DNA of 64,000 nt from Stenotrophomonas oahuensis (GCF_031834595.1 NZ_CP115541.1:4148501-4212500); one strand, 5' to 3'. Numbered from the stretch's first letter, positions 42,752 to 52,316 are shown. A program made the numbers and translations. The notes: a model not told the origin generated them from the sequence alone.

Positions 42752-44401
42752 CCCGAGGTCGTGGTGGTGATGGTGCCCCATGTGCTTCAACACGCCGTCT
42801 CCGCCCACGAAATGCCGCACTACTGGCGCATGTTCGCCCCGGTGCAGTTCGCGGATGCGCTCCTGATACACACGATCCTCGGCCGTCACCCGCTCATGCT
42901 GGCGCAGGTGCTCCACCCAGGAACTGGTCACGAAATACTCCAGGTGGATCCCCGGCGTGGCCACATCCTCCGCCACACCCCACACCACCGCGCCATCACG
43001 CCGACGAATCCGACCCAGCTCGCCGATCAGCCCATGGAACGCTGCACGATCCGCCGCCTCAATACGGTACTCCACCGTCACCAGCACCGGGCCGCGATCA
43101 TGCGACACCGGCTGCGCCAGTTCCGGCGCGGGCCAGGTGCCGGCCGGCCGCAGGTCCAGGGTTTCGGTGCCGGCAATGCGCACACGCCAGACCAGCAGGC
43201 CGGCCACTACCGCGCCAATGGCGGCAATCGTCAGCGCCAGCGGAATGGAACTGCGCTGCGCCACGCTGCCCCAGCTCAGACCGCCAGCGGCCATGCCCAG
43301 CGAGAACACCATGATGTACAGCGACAGCGCGCGCGCCCGCACCCACGGCGGCACGGCGGTCTGCGCGGCGATCTGCAGCGACGAAAGCACGGTGATCCAG
43401 GCGAAGCCGTTCACCAGCATCGCCAACGGCAGCAGCACGGTGCTGCGCACCCAGGCCAGCCCCAGCAGGCTCACCGCCAGCGCCAGCGTCGCCAGCAGCA
43501 CCAGCAGGTCGCGGTCCAGCTTGGCGCGCAGAATCGGTAGCAGAAGCGCGCCGGCCACGGCACCGATGCCGATGCAGCCGAGCAGGAAGCCATACAGCCC
43601 TGCCCCACCCTGCAGCTCACCACGCACCACCAGCGGCAGCAATGCGGTGGCCGCACTGGCAAAGAAGAAGAACCCGGCCGACTTGATCAGCACCGCCTGC
43701 AGGCGACCGGCGCGCAAGGCGTAGCGCAGGCCAGCGCGCAAACCTGCACCGAAGCCTTCCGGCGGCAGCGCGGACGCTTCCGGCGCACGCTTCCAGCGCC
43801 ACAGCACCCACAACATCAGGCTGAAACTCAGTGCATTGGCACCGAACGCCCACGCCGGGCCCAGCTGCGCCACGATCAGGCCACCGATGGCAGGCCCAAG
43901 CGAGCGTGCGATGTTGATGCCAATGGAGTTGAGCGCCACCGCCGACGCCAGCATCGGGCGCGGCACCAGTTCAGACACCACCGCAGCCTGCGCAGGCATC
44001 GCCATCGCCGCGCCACAGCCCATCGCAAAGGTCAGCACCACCAGCAGCGGCGGCGTCAGCAGGCCCAACCCGCTGAACACGGCGAGCGTGCCCGCCACCA
44101 GCAGCATCCAGCCTTGCGTGAGCAGCAGGTAGCGCCGGCGGTCAACGATATCGGCCAGGGTGCCGGCGGCCAGCGCCAGCAGCACCACCGGCACGGTGGT
44201 GGCGGACTGCACCAGCGCCACCATCAGCGGCGAACCCGTGCGCTCGGCCATTACCCAGGCGGCCGCCACGTCGTTGATCCAGGTGCCGACGTTGCTGCCC
44301 AGAATGGCCAGCCACATCGCGCGGAACAGCTTCACCTTCAGCGGCGACCATGCGCCTTCAGACGGCGCAGCCTCAGCCGCTGCGTGTTGTTTCTCTACCA
44401 T
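42749..44401 (-). CDS. MFS_3 (EntS-type) exporter with monooxygenase-like tail and His5 end
   Basis: A 550-residue protein. About 12 membrane helices (residues 25-420) carry the MFS_3 signatures WLAILGSNVGTWINDVAAAWVM and LADIVDRRRYLLLTQ. A soluble domain follows (about 440-530, VTVEYRIEAADRAAFHGLI, VTSSWVEHLRQHERVT), the antibiotic-monooxygenase-like tail often seen in this family. The C-terminus is HMGHHHHHDLG, a likely metal-binding tail. Of two ATGs, 44407 and 44401, the second is preferred because AGGAG lies seven bases before it. It overlaps the porin gene by seven bases. It is likely the exporter of the operon starting at 49225. Confidence 0.85.
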   Translation of the reverse strand: MVEKQHAAAEAAPSEGAWSPLKVKLFRAMWLAILGSNVGTWINDVAAAWVMAERTGSPLMVALVQSATTVPVVLLALAAGTLADIVDRRRYLLLTQGWMLLVAGTLAVFSGLGLLTPPLLVVLTFAMGCGAAMAMPAQAAVVSELVPRPMLASAVALNSIGINIARSLGPAIGGLIVAQLGPAWAFGANALSFSLMLWVLWRWKRAPEASALPPEGFGAGLRAGLRYALRAGRLQAVLIKSAGFFFFASAATALLPLVVRGELQGGAGLYGFLLGCIGIGAVAGALLLPILRAKLDRDLLVLLATLALAVSLLGLAWVRSTVLLPLAMLVNGFAWITVLSSLQIAAQTAVPPWVRARALSLYIMVFSLGMAAGGLSWGSVAQRSSIPLALTIAAIGAVVAGLLVWRVRIAGTETLDLRPAGTWPAPELAQPVSHDRGPVLVTVEYRIEAADRAAFHGLIGELGRIRRRDGAVVWGVAEDVATPGIHLEYFVTSSWVEHLRQHERVTAEDRVYQERIRELHRGEHAPVVRHFVGGDGVLKHMGHHHHHDLG

Positions 44402-45693
44402 TGCCATGCTCCTACTACCGAGGCAAACAGGGTGTTGCGGCCACCACTCTGGCGCAGCCCGGGGCCGGCCTCGAACCAGGCCAGCTGGCCCTGCCACTGC
44501 CAATGCGGGCTGGCCTTCCAGGTGGTTTCCCACTTGAACTGCTGGCCGATGCGCCGCGCGGTGCCGGCACTGCCGGGTATCGCACTCAGGGGTGTGGGGG
44601 TGGTGTAAATGGCGTCATTGCGCCGGTGCTTCCAGGCCAGCTGCCAGCCGAACTCGGTGGTCAGGCCCTGGCGTGGGGTCAGGGTCAGCGTGGGCTGCAC
44701 GTCCACCAGGTTGGCCGGTGCCAGCAGGCTGGCCTCGCTGAAGTACGCCGCCTTGGGGTACAGCGCGTTGAAGGTCTGCAGACGGCCGTCATTCGGGTTG
44801 GCATCGCCACTGGCGATATCCGCCTTGATCCCCAGCCGGGGCTGCAGGCGCACGCCCGGGAAGCGCAGCCCGATGTCGCTGGCCACGGTCCACGCACGGA
44901 TATCCAGCGAACCCTGAGGGCGCGACAGCGTGCCGTCCTGCACCACCAGTTCCACATTGGCGTCCCAGCGCGGCTGGCGTGCGAACAGCCGGGTGCCCAG
45001 CGTGGTCCGCCGCTCATCGCCGCTGGCACTGGCAAAGCGCGCACCGTCACGTCCGTAGCCCAACAGGTACAGATCCACGCCATTGCCTGCAGATGCGCCG
45101 CGCCGTGTGGCATACGAACCCACCAGATACTGCCCTTCATCGCTACGGTCATCGAACGCACCCGGCCGGTTGTCAACCGGGCGCAGCGCCAGCGCATCCA
45201 CCTGCCAACGCGCGCGCTGCCAGCGCCCGCGCACGCCATCGAAGGCCAGCCGGATGTTGGGGCCGTCGCGCACCGACAGAATGCGCGAGCTGCCATACGG
45301 AATCTCCTGCCGGCCAATCTGCAGCCCGAACGCCTCGCCCTGCCAGCGCACATAGCCCTGCTGCAGGTCCAGCGCGCCCTGGTCGGTTCCGCCGGGTCCG
45401 CCAGCACGACCCTGCTCACCATGCACCCCCAGCTGCGCATAGCCCTGCCACTGCCCGCGACTCAGCTGCACTGAGCCCAGCGCGCGCAATAGTCCGTAGC
45501 CGTCTTCCACCCCACCCTGCACGCCAAAGCGCGTGGGGTCGTAATACATCCCGCGCAGGCGCAGCGAGGCATCCCATTGCACGCGGGTGCCATTGGCCAG
45601 CATCGTGCATTGGCCGCCTGCCGCACCGACGCAGTCCTGGGCGAACGCGGGGGCCGTCACTGCTGCCAGCGCCAGGCTTAGAACGCGAAGCAC
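44395..45693 (-). CDS. Alginate-export-type outer membrane beta-barrel protein
   Basis: Outer-membrane barrel protein of about 432 residues. A signal peptide (LRVLSLALAAVTAPAFA) precedes a mature part of alternating amphipathic strands (TRVQWDASLRLRGMYYD, GQWQGYAQLGVHGE, GEAFGLQIGRQEIPYGSSRIL) ending in W-x-W-Q-W-type aromatic residues, as in the AlgE-like Alginate_exp family. GTG 45693 is chosen because it places the signal peptide at the start; TTG 45780 would add 29 residues lying in the amidohydrolase frame. It probably lets the substrate or product of the operon cross the outer membrane; a link to alginate itself is not implied. Confidence 0.75.
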   Translation of the reverse strand: MLRVLSLALAAVTAPAFAQDCVGAAGGQCTMLANGTRVQWDASLRLRGMYYDPTRFGVQGGVEDGYGLLRALGSVQLSRGQWQGYAQLGVHGEQGRAGGPGGTDQGALDLQQGYVRWQGEAFGLQIGRQEIPYGSSRILSVRDGPNIRLAFDGVRGRWQRARWQVDALALRPVDNRPGAFDDRSDEGQYLVGSYATRRGASAGNGVDLYLLGYGRDGARFASASGDERRTTLGTRLFARQPRWDANVELVVQDGTLSRPQGSLDIRAWTVASDIGLRFPGVRLQPRLGIKADIASGDANPNDGRLQTFNALYPKAAYFSEASLLAPANLVDVQPTLTLTPRQGLTTEFGWQLAWKHRRNDAIYTTPTPLSAIPGSAGTARRIGQQFKWETTWKASPHWQWQGQLAWFEAGPGLRQSGGRNTLFASVVGAWQW

Positions 45694-47654
45694 GAGCAAC
45701 CCAGCGCGCCCCAGAAGGCATTCGGCTCCGAGGTGGGCACCGCATGCGCTGCTGCATGGCTGTGCGTATGCGTGCGGCAACCACCTGCGCCGTGTGCATG
45801 CATGTGCGCGTGGGCGGCGACCAGACCCGTTGCTGCGCCACCCACGTGATAACCCCCAAAGCGGTTCACCGGCGACCAGTCCGGCATCGCAGGCGGCAGC
45901 ACCGGAGCCAGCGGGCCAAACTCGCCGTCGCCGTGCACCACCTGCCCACCCAGCACGGTCAACACGCTGGTGATATCGGCAATGGCAGCATCGTCCACCG
46001 CGAAGTAGTCCGACGACAGTACGCAGAAGTCCGCCAACTGGCCCACGCCCAGCGTGCCCTTGCGGCCTTCGTCACCGGAGAACCACGCACTGCCCTGGGT
46101 CCACAGCCGCAGCGCCTCTTCGCGTTCCAGCAGATTCTCTTCGCCATACAGCGACAGACCACCGACGGTGCGTCCGGTCACCAGCCACGACAGCGCCACC
46201 CACGGGTTGTAACTGGCCACACGGGTGGCGTCAGTGCCCGCACCGACCGGCACGCCGGCCTGCAGCATGCGCCGCACCGGCGGGGTGTGGCGGGCGGCGT
46301 CGGCCCCGTAACGCTGCACGAAGGCCTCGCCCTGGTAGGCCATCCGGTGCTGGATCGCCAGCCCGCCGCCCAGCGCGCGGATGCGCTCGATGTTGCGCGG
46401 GGTAATCGTTTCGGCGTGGTCGATGAACCAGTGCAGGCCATCAAACGGCACCTCCCGGTTCACCTGCTCGTACACGTCCAGAATGCGGGTGATGCTTTCG
46501 TCATAGGTGGCGTGGATGCGGAACGGCCAGCGTTTTTCGACCAGTAACCGCACCACGTCGTGCAGCTCCGGCTCCAGGCCGGGCGGAAGTTCCGGGCGCG
46601 GCTCGCTGAACAGCTCGAAGTCCGCCGCCGAGAACACCAGCATTTCGCCGGCACCGTTGTGGCGCAGCAGGTCATCGCCCTGGCGAGGCTGCAGCAGTTC
46701 GCTCCAGCGCTGGAAGTCCTGCACCTCGCCGCCCTTGTTCTGGGTGAACAGGTTGTAGGCGATGCGCACGCTGAGCTGGTTGTCGCGGTGCAGCTGCTCG
46801 ATGACCTGGTAGTCCTCGGGGTAGTTCTGGAAACCGCCGCCAGCGTCGATCACCGAAGTGATGCCAAGGCGGTTCAGCTCGCGCATGAAGTGGCGCGTGG
46901 AGTTGGCCTGGTACTCTATCGGCAGACGCGGTCCCTTGGCCAGGGTGGCATACAGAATCAGCGCATTCGGCTTGGCCAGCAGCAGGCCGGTGGGGTTGCC
47001 GGCACTGTCGCGCACGATCTGCCCGCCCGGCGGGTCCGGGGTATTGCGGTCGTAGCCGCAGGCACGTAGCGCCGCGCCGTTGAGCAGCGCACGGTCGTAC
47101 AGATGCAGCAGGAACACAGGGGTGTCCGGTGCCAGCGCATTGAGTTCAGCCAGGGTGGGCAGGCGCTTCTCGGTGAACTGCTCGGCGGTGAACCCACCGA
47201 CCACGCGCACCCACTGCGGCGCGGGCGTCACATCAACCTGCGCCTTGAGCATGGCCATGGCGTCCGCCAGCGAGCGCAGCCCGTCCCAGCGCAGTTCCAG
47301 GTTGTAGTTCAGGCCACCCCGGATCAGGTGGGTGTGGCTGTCATTCAAGCCGGGCACCAGGCGGCGGCCACCGGCATCGATCACCTGGCCGGCCTCAAGA
47401 CCGGCCCGGGACAGCACACCACGCACCTGCCCCTCCTCACCGACGGCAAACACGCGACCGTCGTGCACGGCCAGTGCATCGGCCTGCGGCGTGGTGGGGT
47501 CAAGGGTGGTGATGCGGGCATTGCGGATCAGCAAGGTGCTCACGGAATTCTCCGAAGATTGGGCGAACGCACGACCGGCCATGCCCAGGGCCAGTGCAGC
47601 ACCGGCTCCCAGCAGCAGATCGCGACGGCTCGGCATGACGGGGTCATGGCTCAT
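45678..47654 (-). CDS. Tat-exported amidohydrolase (YtcJ-type) with His-rich C-terminus
   Basis: A 658-residue amidohydrolase-superfamily enzyme. A twin-arginine signal (SRRDLLLGAGAALALGMAG) leads it out to the periplasm. The metal-dependent hydrolase part resembles YtcJ/N-substituted formamide deformylase proteins (LVPGLNDSHTHLIRGG near 100, HATYDESITRIL near 390, WFIDHAETI near 420, AGTDATRVASYNPW near 500). Unusually, it ends with a His-rich tail (HAHMHAH and THTHSHAAAH) and closing Cys residues. ATG 47654 overlaps the DoxX stop as ATGA. The substrate is unknown. Its end overlaps the porin start. Confidence 0.85.
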   Translation of the reverse strand: MSHDPVMPSRRDLLLGAGAALALGMAGRAFAQSSENSVSTLLIRNARITTLDPTTPQADALAVHDGRVFAVGEEGQVRGVLSRAGLEAGQVIDAGGRRLVPGLNDSHTHLIRGGLNYNLELRWDGLRSLADAMAMLKAQVDVTPAPQWVRVVGGFTAEQFTEKRLPTLAELNALAPDTPVFLLHLYDRALLNGAALRACGYDRNTPDPPGGQIVRDSAGNPTGLLLAKPNALILYATLAKGPRLPIEYQANSTRHFMRELNRLGITSVIDAGGGFQNYPEDYQVIEQLHRDNQLSVRIAYNLFTQNKGGEVQDFQRWSELLQPRQGDDLLRHNGAGEMLVFSAADFELFSEPRPELPPGLEPELHDVVRLLVEKRWPFRIHATYDESITRILDVYEQVNREVPFDGLHWFIDHAETITPRNIERIRALGGGLAIQHRMAYQGEAFVQRYGADAARHTPPVRRMLQAGVPVGAGTDATRVASYNPWVALSWLVTGRTVGGLSLYGEENLLEREEALRLWTQGSAWFSGDEGRKGTLGVGQLADFCVLSSDYFAVDDAAIADITSVLTVLGGQVVHGDGEFGPLAPVLPPAMPDWSPVNRFGGYHVGGAATGLVAAHAHMHAHGAGGCRTHTHSHAAAHAVPTSEPNAFWGALGCSCFAF

Positions 47655-48073
47655 GTCAGGGCTCCCTCGCCAAACGCGTGAAGCGACCAGGCACCGGGCC
47701 CGGCCAGGGCGATCGCCAGCAGCGCCAGCGACCAGAACAGGGGGTATTCCATGCCGCCGTGCATCCAGAACCAGCCCTTGGGCCGGGCCAGCACAGCGGT
47801 GGACAACAGGAACAGCGCCGCCACAACGGCGGTAATGCGGGTCTGCCACCCCAGCAGCACGGCCACCCCGCAGCTCACCTGCAGCAGCGCCAGCAGCAAC
47901 GGCAGCGGCGAAACCGCCGGCAGGCCGTAACCCCGCAGCTCGTCGGCGAACCCGGTCAAACCGGGTCCACCAAACCAGCCGAACAACTTGCCCAACGCAT
48001 GCGGCAGCAGGAAGCCGCCGGCGGCCACACGCAGCAGCAACAACGCTGCGTCCAACCCGGCGGCTGTGCTCAT
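47651..48073 (-). CDS. DoxX-family membrane protein
   Basis: A 140-residue inner-membrane protein with four helices. The features LLLRVAAGGFLLPHALGKLFGWFGG near the start and later LFLLSTAVLARPKGWFW are typical of the DoxX family, often linked to respiratory or redox partners. Its start is two bases after the YcaC-like gene and its stop overlaps the amidohydrolase start, so it is firmly part of the operon. Confidence 0.85.
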   Translation of the reverse strand: MSTAAGLDAALLLLRVAAGGFLLPHALGKLFGWFGGPGLTGFADELRGYGLPAVSPLPLLLALLQVSCGVAVLLGWQTRITAVVAALFLLSTAVLARPKGWFWMHGGMEYPLFWSLALLAIALAGPGAWSLHAFGEGALT

Positions 48074-48075
48074 GC

Positions 48076-48732
48076 TCAGTGCCCGCCTTCCTGCGCGCCG
48101 AACATGGTCTTGGCGTACTGAATGCCGATGCCGTAACCGCCAGCATGGTCGCGGGCGATACCGGTGGTCAGGCCATAGGTTTCGGCACGGCCCCAGTCGC
48201 GCTGCAGTTCCAGCAGGTACTGCACCGAAGTCACCGGCACCGCGCCGGCCTGCACCATGCGGGTCACCGCACGCTCGTGCGCTTCATCGGTGACATCGCC
48301 GCAGGCGTCGGTGATCACGTACACCTCGAAGCCCTGTTCCAGTGCCGACAGTGCCGGCCCGACGATGCACACGCTGGTCCACAGCCCACCCAGCACGATG
48401 CGCGTGCGGCCGATGCGGTTCACTTCGTCGATCACCGCCGTGTCTTCCCAGCAGTTCATGGTGGTGCGGTCGAACGCCTTCTGGCCCGGGAAGATCTGGG
48501 TCAGCTCCGGGAACAGCGGGCCCGAGAACGAGGCTTCGGCCACCGTGGTCAGCAACACCGGCACCTGGAAGCCGGCAGCACCTTTGCCGATCAGCGCCAC
48601 GTTGTTGCGCAGGGTGGCGATATCGATCGAATGGGTGGCGAAGGCCATCTGCGACTGGTGGTCGATCAGGATCAGCGCGTGGTTGGTCGGCGACAGCAGG
48701 GTGCTGCCGGGAACGGCGGTGGCGGTGGTCAT
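48076..48732 (-). CDS. YcaC-like isochorismatase-family hydrolase
   Basis: A 218-residue cysteine hydrolase. Catalytic Asp is in ALILIDHQSQMAF near residue 25, Lys near 85 in the FPGQKAFDRTT region, and the nucleophilic Cys in GGLWTSVCIVGPAL near 119, all as in YcaC. The true physiological substrate of YcaC proteins is not established. The start ATG 48732 gives the usual N-terminus; a longer reading upstream is not typical. It lies two bases ahead of doxX. A 133-base gap separates it from the small membrane gene upstream. Confidence 0.85.
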   Translation of the reverse strand: MTTATAVPGSTLLSPTNHALILIDHQSQMAFATHSIDIATLRNNVALIGKGAAGFQVPVLLTTVAEASFSGPLFPELTQIFPGQKAFDRTTMNCWEDTAVIDEVNRIGRTRIVLGGLWTSVCIVGPALSALEQGFEVYVITDACGDVTDEAHERAVTRMVQAGAVPVTSVQYLLELQRDWGRAETYGLTTGIARDHAGGYGIGIQYAKTMFGAQEGGH

Positions 48733-48865
48733 GGGAAGTCCTTGGAAGTGCGGCGAGGGAATCACGCGGCGGGCGCTACACCCGGTGAACGCACCGCGTG
48801 ATGCATGGCGGACATCGTCGCCTTGATGGGTGCGGCACCCTACCCTCGTTCGGCGGTGGAGCCGG

Positions 48866-49225
48866 CTACTCTTTCGGGGGAGTGCGCCCACGTCGACGCG
48901 TCGAACCCCATTGCCGAACGCGTCGCCCGAAGCGGCCGCCATCCAGTGAATACGCGCCGGGGCCCAGCAGCAGCAACGCCAGCGCCACGGCAATCCACGG
49001 CCAGTGGATGGCGGGCCCGGCTCCCAGCAGCACTCCCGCCAGCACCGTCGCCATGGGGGTCAGCCAGCCCAGCAGCAGCAAGCCGATGACCACCGCCAAG
49101 GCCGTGCTGCGCAGCGTCCACGGCGCATTCCACTGCAGCAGCAGCGGCGCGCACAGGCCCACGCGCAGCAGCACCAAGCCCACGCCCGGGGCACGGTCGG
49201 GGAACATCACGAAGAGTCGTTGCAC
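48866..49225 (-). CDS. Small DoxX-like membrane protein
   Basis: A 119-residue protein with about four hydrophobic helices (GLVLLRVGLCAPLLLQW, STALAVVIGLLLLGWL, ATVLAGVLLGAG, WIAVALALLLLGPG) and a basic tail RRVRQWGSTRRRGR. The LVLLRVG start and length suggest a DoxX relative, but the match is weak. It is the first gene on the minus strand after the kinase promoter and probably heads the operon ending at 42749, though the 133-base gap could hold another promoter. Confidence 0.6.
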   Translation of the reverse strand: MQRLFVMFPDRAPGVGLVLLRVGLCAPLLLQWNAPWTLRSTALAVVIGLLLLGWLTPMATVLAGVLLGAGPAIHWPWIAVALALLLLGPGAYSLDGGRFGRRVRQWGSTRRRGRTPPKE

Positions 49226-49271
49226 CGCCGCACTCCATTCGGGTGCGTTATCGATAGCGCACCGCTGCCCG

Positions 49272-49314
49272 CAGCGCCTGCCCCGAAAGGGTAGTCAGCG
49301 CCTGCCCCCTGACT
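49272..49314. promoter_or_regulatory. Repeats in the divergent promoter of kinase and DoxX operons
   Basis: CAGCGCCTGCCCC occurs twice, at 49272-49284 and 49296-49308, and AGTCAG-N10-CTGACT forms an inverted pair at 49293-49314. All lie in the 103-base gap between the minus-strand operon and the histidine kinase. These are candidate sites for the LuxR-type response regulator encoded next door. Confidence 0.45.
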
Positions 49315-49328
49315 GACACAATGGTGGC

Positions 49329-52316
49329 ATGTCGCCCCGCGCTCCGTTCCGTCTGCTGATCTGGCTGGCCTGCCTGTGCCTGTTGCCAGCGCTAGCCGGT
49401 GCCCAGGGACTGAACGCGTTCCAGCACACGGGGTGGGTGGTCGGCCAGGGCGCACCCGGTGATATCTGGGACATGGCCGAAACCCCGCAGAACGGCCTGC
49501 TGCTGGCCACCGGCTCGGGGCTGTACCGCTTCGACGGCCGTCAGTTCACCCGCCAGGATGCACCGGACGGCGCGCGCTTCCCCTCTTCCAACATGACCAC
49601 GCTGCGCCGCGATGACGACGGCACGTTGTGGATCGCGTACTACAACGCCGGCATCACCGAGTGGACGCGCGACGGAACGCTGCGCCATTACCAGGCCGCC
49701 GAAGGCCTGCCACCGGGCCTGGTGCCGAAGCTGGAACGCGATGCCAGCGGTCGCCTGTGGGCGGCTGCCGATGGCGGGCTGCGCTGGTTCGACGGCACCC
49801 GCTGGCAGGTGCCCACCTCCGCCATGGGCATTGGCGACGTGCCCGCGCACTGGGCGCTGCGCGACCGCATGGGCACGCTGTGGTTGCTGGCCGGTGGCCA
49901 GCTGTGGCGGTTGCCCGCGCACGCCACCCGCTTCGAAGCGCTGCCCCTGCCGGTATCCCGATTGTCCGTGCTGGCCCTGCGTGCCGATGGGCAGCTGTGG
50001 CTGGGTGACCGCCAGCACGGGGTGATGCCGGTGGCGGATCGGAATGGCCTGTTGCCGGAAGCGCAGCGTCGCGCCGGCGCGCTGCCGGAACTGCGCGCCG
50101 CGCGTCTGCGCTTTGCCAGCGATGGCAGCCTGTGGGGCAGTTTCATCGCCAATGGCGGTGTCTTCCGGGTCAGCTTTGAGCGCGGCCACGCGCCCCGCGT
50201 GGAGCGCTTCGATGCGGCGCAGGGGCTGACCTCCACCACCGCATCGCCGTTGCTGGAAGACCGCGAACACAATCTGTGGGTGGGCACCAACCTCGGGTTG
50301 AACCGCTTCCGCGAACACGACGTGCGTGCCCTGCCTCTGCCCGGCCCGGCCGACCCGTTGCGCACGCTGTACCGCGCGCAGGACGGCGGCGTGTTCGGGT
50401 ACGGCGAAGACCTGCAGCCGCTGGCACTGCAGCGCGACCTGCTGGTCGCCCCGATGAGCGCGTGGCGTCAGGCCGCCAGCCGCACCACCCAACCGCTCTG
50501 GCTGCTGGGCGCGGACTTCGTCCGCCTGCGTCATGCGGGTGCGAACACAGACCTGCAGCCCGGCACTGCTTCCGCGCGCGACCTGCGCGCAATGGTCGCG
50601 CTATCAAACGATGAGGCATGGTTCTGCTACGGGGCCGATCGCATCGTGCACTACCGGCAGGGTCAATGGCTGACCGATGCGCGGCTGCCCGCCCGGGCCT
50701 GCTCCAGCCTGTCCAGCGGTCCGCAGCAGCAGTTGCTGATGGGCTTCCCGGATGGTCGCCTGCAGGTACTCCAAAACGGGACCTGGCGGCACTACGGGGC
50801 GGCGCAGGGACTCGATGTGGGTCCGATCTCCGCCACCGCGATGATCGGCACCCGGCTGTGGGTGGCCGGCGAGAACGGTCTCGCCCTGCTCGGACCCGAC
50901 GGATACTTCCACACCGCACGCACCGCCACGCCCGGCCTGTTCGAAGGCATAACCGGCATCGTTGAAGACAGCAACGGGCAGTACTGGCTCAATGGTGCGC
51001 GCGGGCTGGTGCGGATCGAGGGTGACACCCTGGCCGCCGCCACACTCGAGGGTCGCGCAGTGGACCCGCGTCTGTTCGACACCGTGGATGGCATGCCCGG
51101 CATCGCCGCGCAGTCCTCACCGGTGCCCAGTGCGGTGCTGGCCCCGGACGGGCTGCTGTGGCTGGCCACCAACCAGGGGCTGGCCTGGCTCGATACCCTG
51201 CACGCCGCGCCGCGCACGCCGGCCCCGCAGCCGCGCATCAGCCAGGTATCGTGGACCAACCAGCAGCGCCCGCTGCGCGATGGCGACGTGCTGCCGGCCG
51301 GCACCACCCAGCTGCAGATCGATTACACCGCCGTGTCGCTGGCCCGGCCCGAGCGCACCCGCTACCGTTACCGCCTGATCGGCCTGGATGAGCAGTGGCA
51401 GGAAGCCGGCACATTGACCCGTGCCTTGTTCACCAACCTGCCGCCGGGGCCGTATCGTTTCGAGGTGATGGCCGCCAACCAGGACAGCGTGTGGAGCGAG
51501 CATCCGGCACAGCGCACCTTCCGCATCGCGCCGATGTGGTACCAGACCGTGTGGTTCAAGGCACTGTGTGTGCTGCTGGTGCTGGCCGCCATCGTGCTGG
51601 CAGTGCGCCTGCGCAGCCGCCGCCTCACCCAGCTGGTGCGTGCGCGACTGAAGGAACGCCACGCCGAGCGCGAACGCATCGCCCGCGAACTGCACGACAC
51701 TCTGCTGCAGGGCACGCAGGGGCTGATTCTGCGCCTGCATGCGGTGAGCCATTCCAAACATGCACATCCTGCCGTGCGCGAGGCATTGGAGGCCGCCATG
51801 CAGCAGGCCGAACAGGCACTGGCCGAGGGCCGCGAGCGGGTCAACCTGCTGCGCGACGGTTCCACCGGCGATCAGGACCTGGGCGCGGCGCTGGTGCAGG
51901 TGTATGGCGAGCGCGCTGAAGGCACCGACAGCCCCGCACTGCGATTGAACGTCGAAGGCACCCCGCGCAGCCTGCGCCAGGACGTTGCCGAAGAGGTGTT
52001 CCTGATCGGCCGCGAGGCGTTGCTCAACGCCCTGCAGCACGCCAATGCCGGCGCGGTGGAAGTGGAGCTGGCCTACACCCGTCGCGGCCTGCGTCTGCAT
52101 ATCCGCGACGACGGCGACGGCCTGCCTGATACGCTGCCCGAAGGCCGCTGGGGGCTGGTGGGCATGCGCGAGCGTGCCGAGCGTTTGGGCGCGCGCCTGC
52201 GGCTATGGTCACTCGCCGGGGCCGGCACCGAGGTGGAACTGTTCCTGCCCCGCGACCGCATCTACCTGCCACGCCGTCCATGGCGCTGGCGACCCGCTTC
52301 TGGAGACACTGCATGA
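49329..52316 (+). CDS. Propeller-sensor histidine kinase
   Basis: A 995-residue membrane sensor kinase. A signal peptide (residues 1-25) leads to a periplasmic domain of regulator-propeller repeats (GLYRFDGRQFTRQ, DDDGTLWIAYYNAGITEWTRDG, LWVGTNLGLNRFREH) up to about 620. A Y_Y_Y domain (YRLIGLDEQWQEAG) follows, then one membrane helix near 740, a HisKA_3 dimerisation domain with ERIARELHDTLLQGTQ (His near 788), and an ATPase domain ending WGLVGMRERAERLGARLRLWS. It should sense a periplasmic ligand, as in the polysaccharide-sensing kinases of Bacteroidetes and Xanthomonadaceae, and phosphorylate the regulator whose gene overlaps its stop codon. Confidence 0.92.
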   Translation: MSPRAPFRLLIWLACLCLLPALAGAQGLNAFQHTGWVVGQGAPGDIWDMAETPQNGLLLATGSGLYRFDGRQFTRQDAPDGARFPSSNMTTLRRDDDGTLWIAYYNAGITEWTRDGTLRHYQAAEGLPPGLVPKLERDASGRLWAAADGGLRWFDGTRWQVPTSAMGIGDVPAHWALRDRMGTLWLLAGGQLWRLPAHATRFEALPLPVSRLSVLALRADGQLWLGDRQHGVMPVADRNGLLPEAQRRAGALPELRAARLRFASDGSLWGSFIANGGVFRVSFERGHAPRVERFDAAQGLTSTTASPLLEDREHNLWVGTNLGLNRFREHDVRALPLPGPADPLRTLYRAQDGGVFGYGEDLQPLALQRDLLVAPMSAWRQAASRTTQPLWLLGADFVRLRHAGANTDLQPGTASARDLRAMVALSNDEAWFCYGADRIVHYRQGQWLTDARLPARACSSLSSGPQQQLLMGFPDGRLQVLQNGTWRHYGAAQGLDVGPISATAMIGTRLWVAGENGLALLGPDGYFHTARTATPGLFEGITGIVEDSNGQYWLNGARGLVRIEGDTLAAATLEGRAVDPRLFDTVDGMPGIAAQSSPVPSAVLAPDGLLWLATNQGLAWLDTLHAAPRTPAPQPRISQVSWTNQQRPLRDGDVLPAGTTQLQIDYTAVSLARPERTRYRYRLIGLDEQWQEAGTLTRALFTNLPPGPYRFEVMAANQDSVWSEHPAQRTFRIAPMWYQTVWFKALCVLLVLAAIVLAVRLRSRRLTQLVRARLKERHAERERIARELHDTLLQGTQGLILRLHAVSHSKHAHPAVREALEAAMQQAEQALAEGRERVNLLRDGSTGDQDLGAALVQVYGERAEGTDSPALRLNVEGTPRSLRQDVAEEVFLIGREALLNALQHANAGAVEVELAYTRRGLRLHIRDDGDGLPDTLPEGRWGLVGMRERAERLGARLRLWSLAGAGTEVELFLPRDRIYLPRRPWRWRPASGDTA

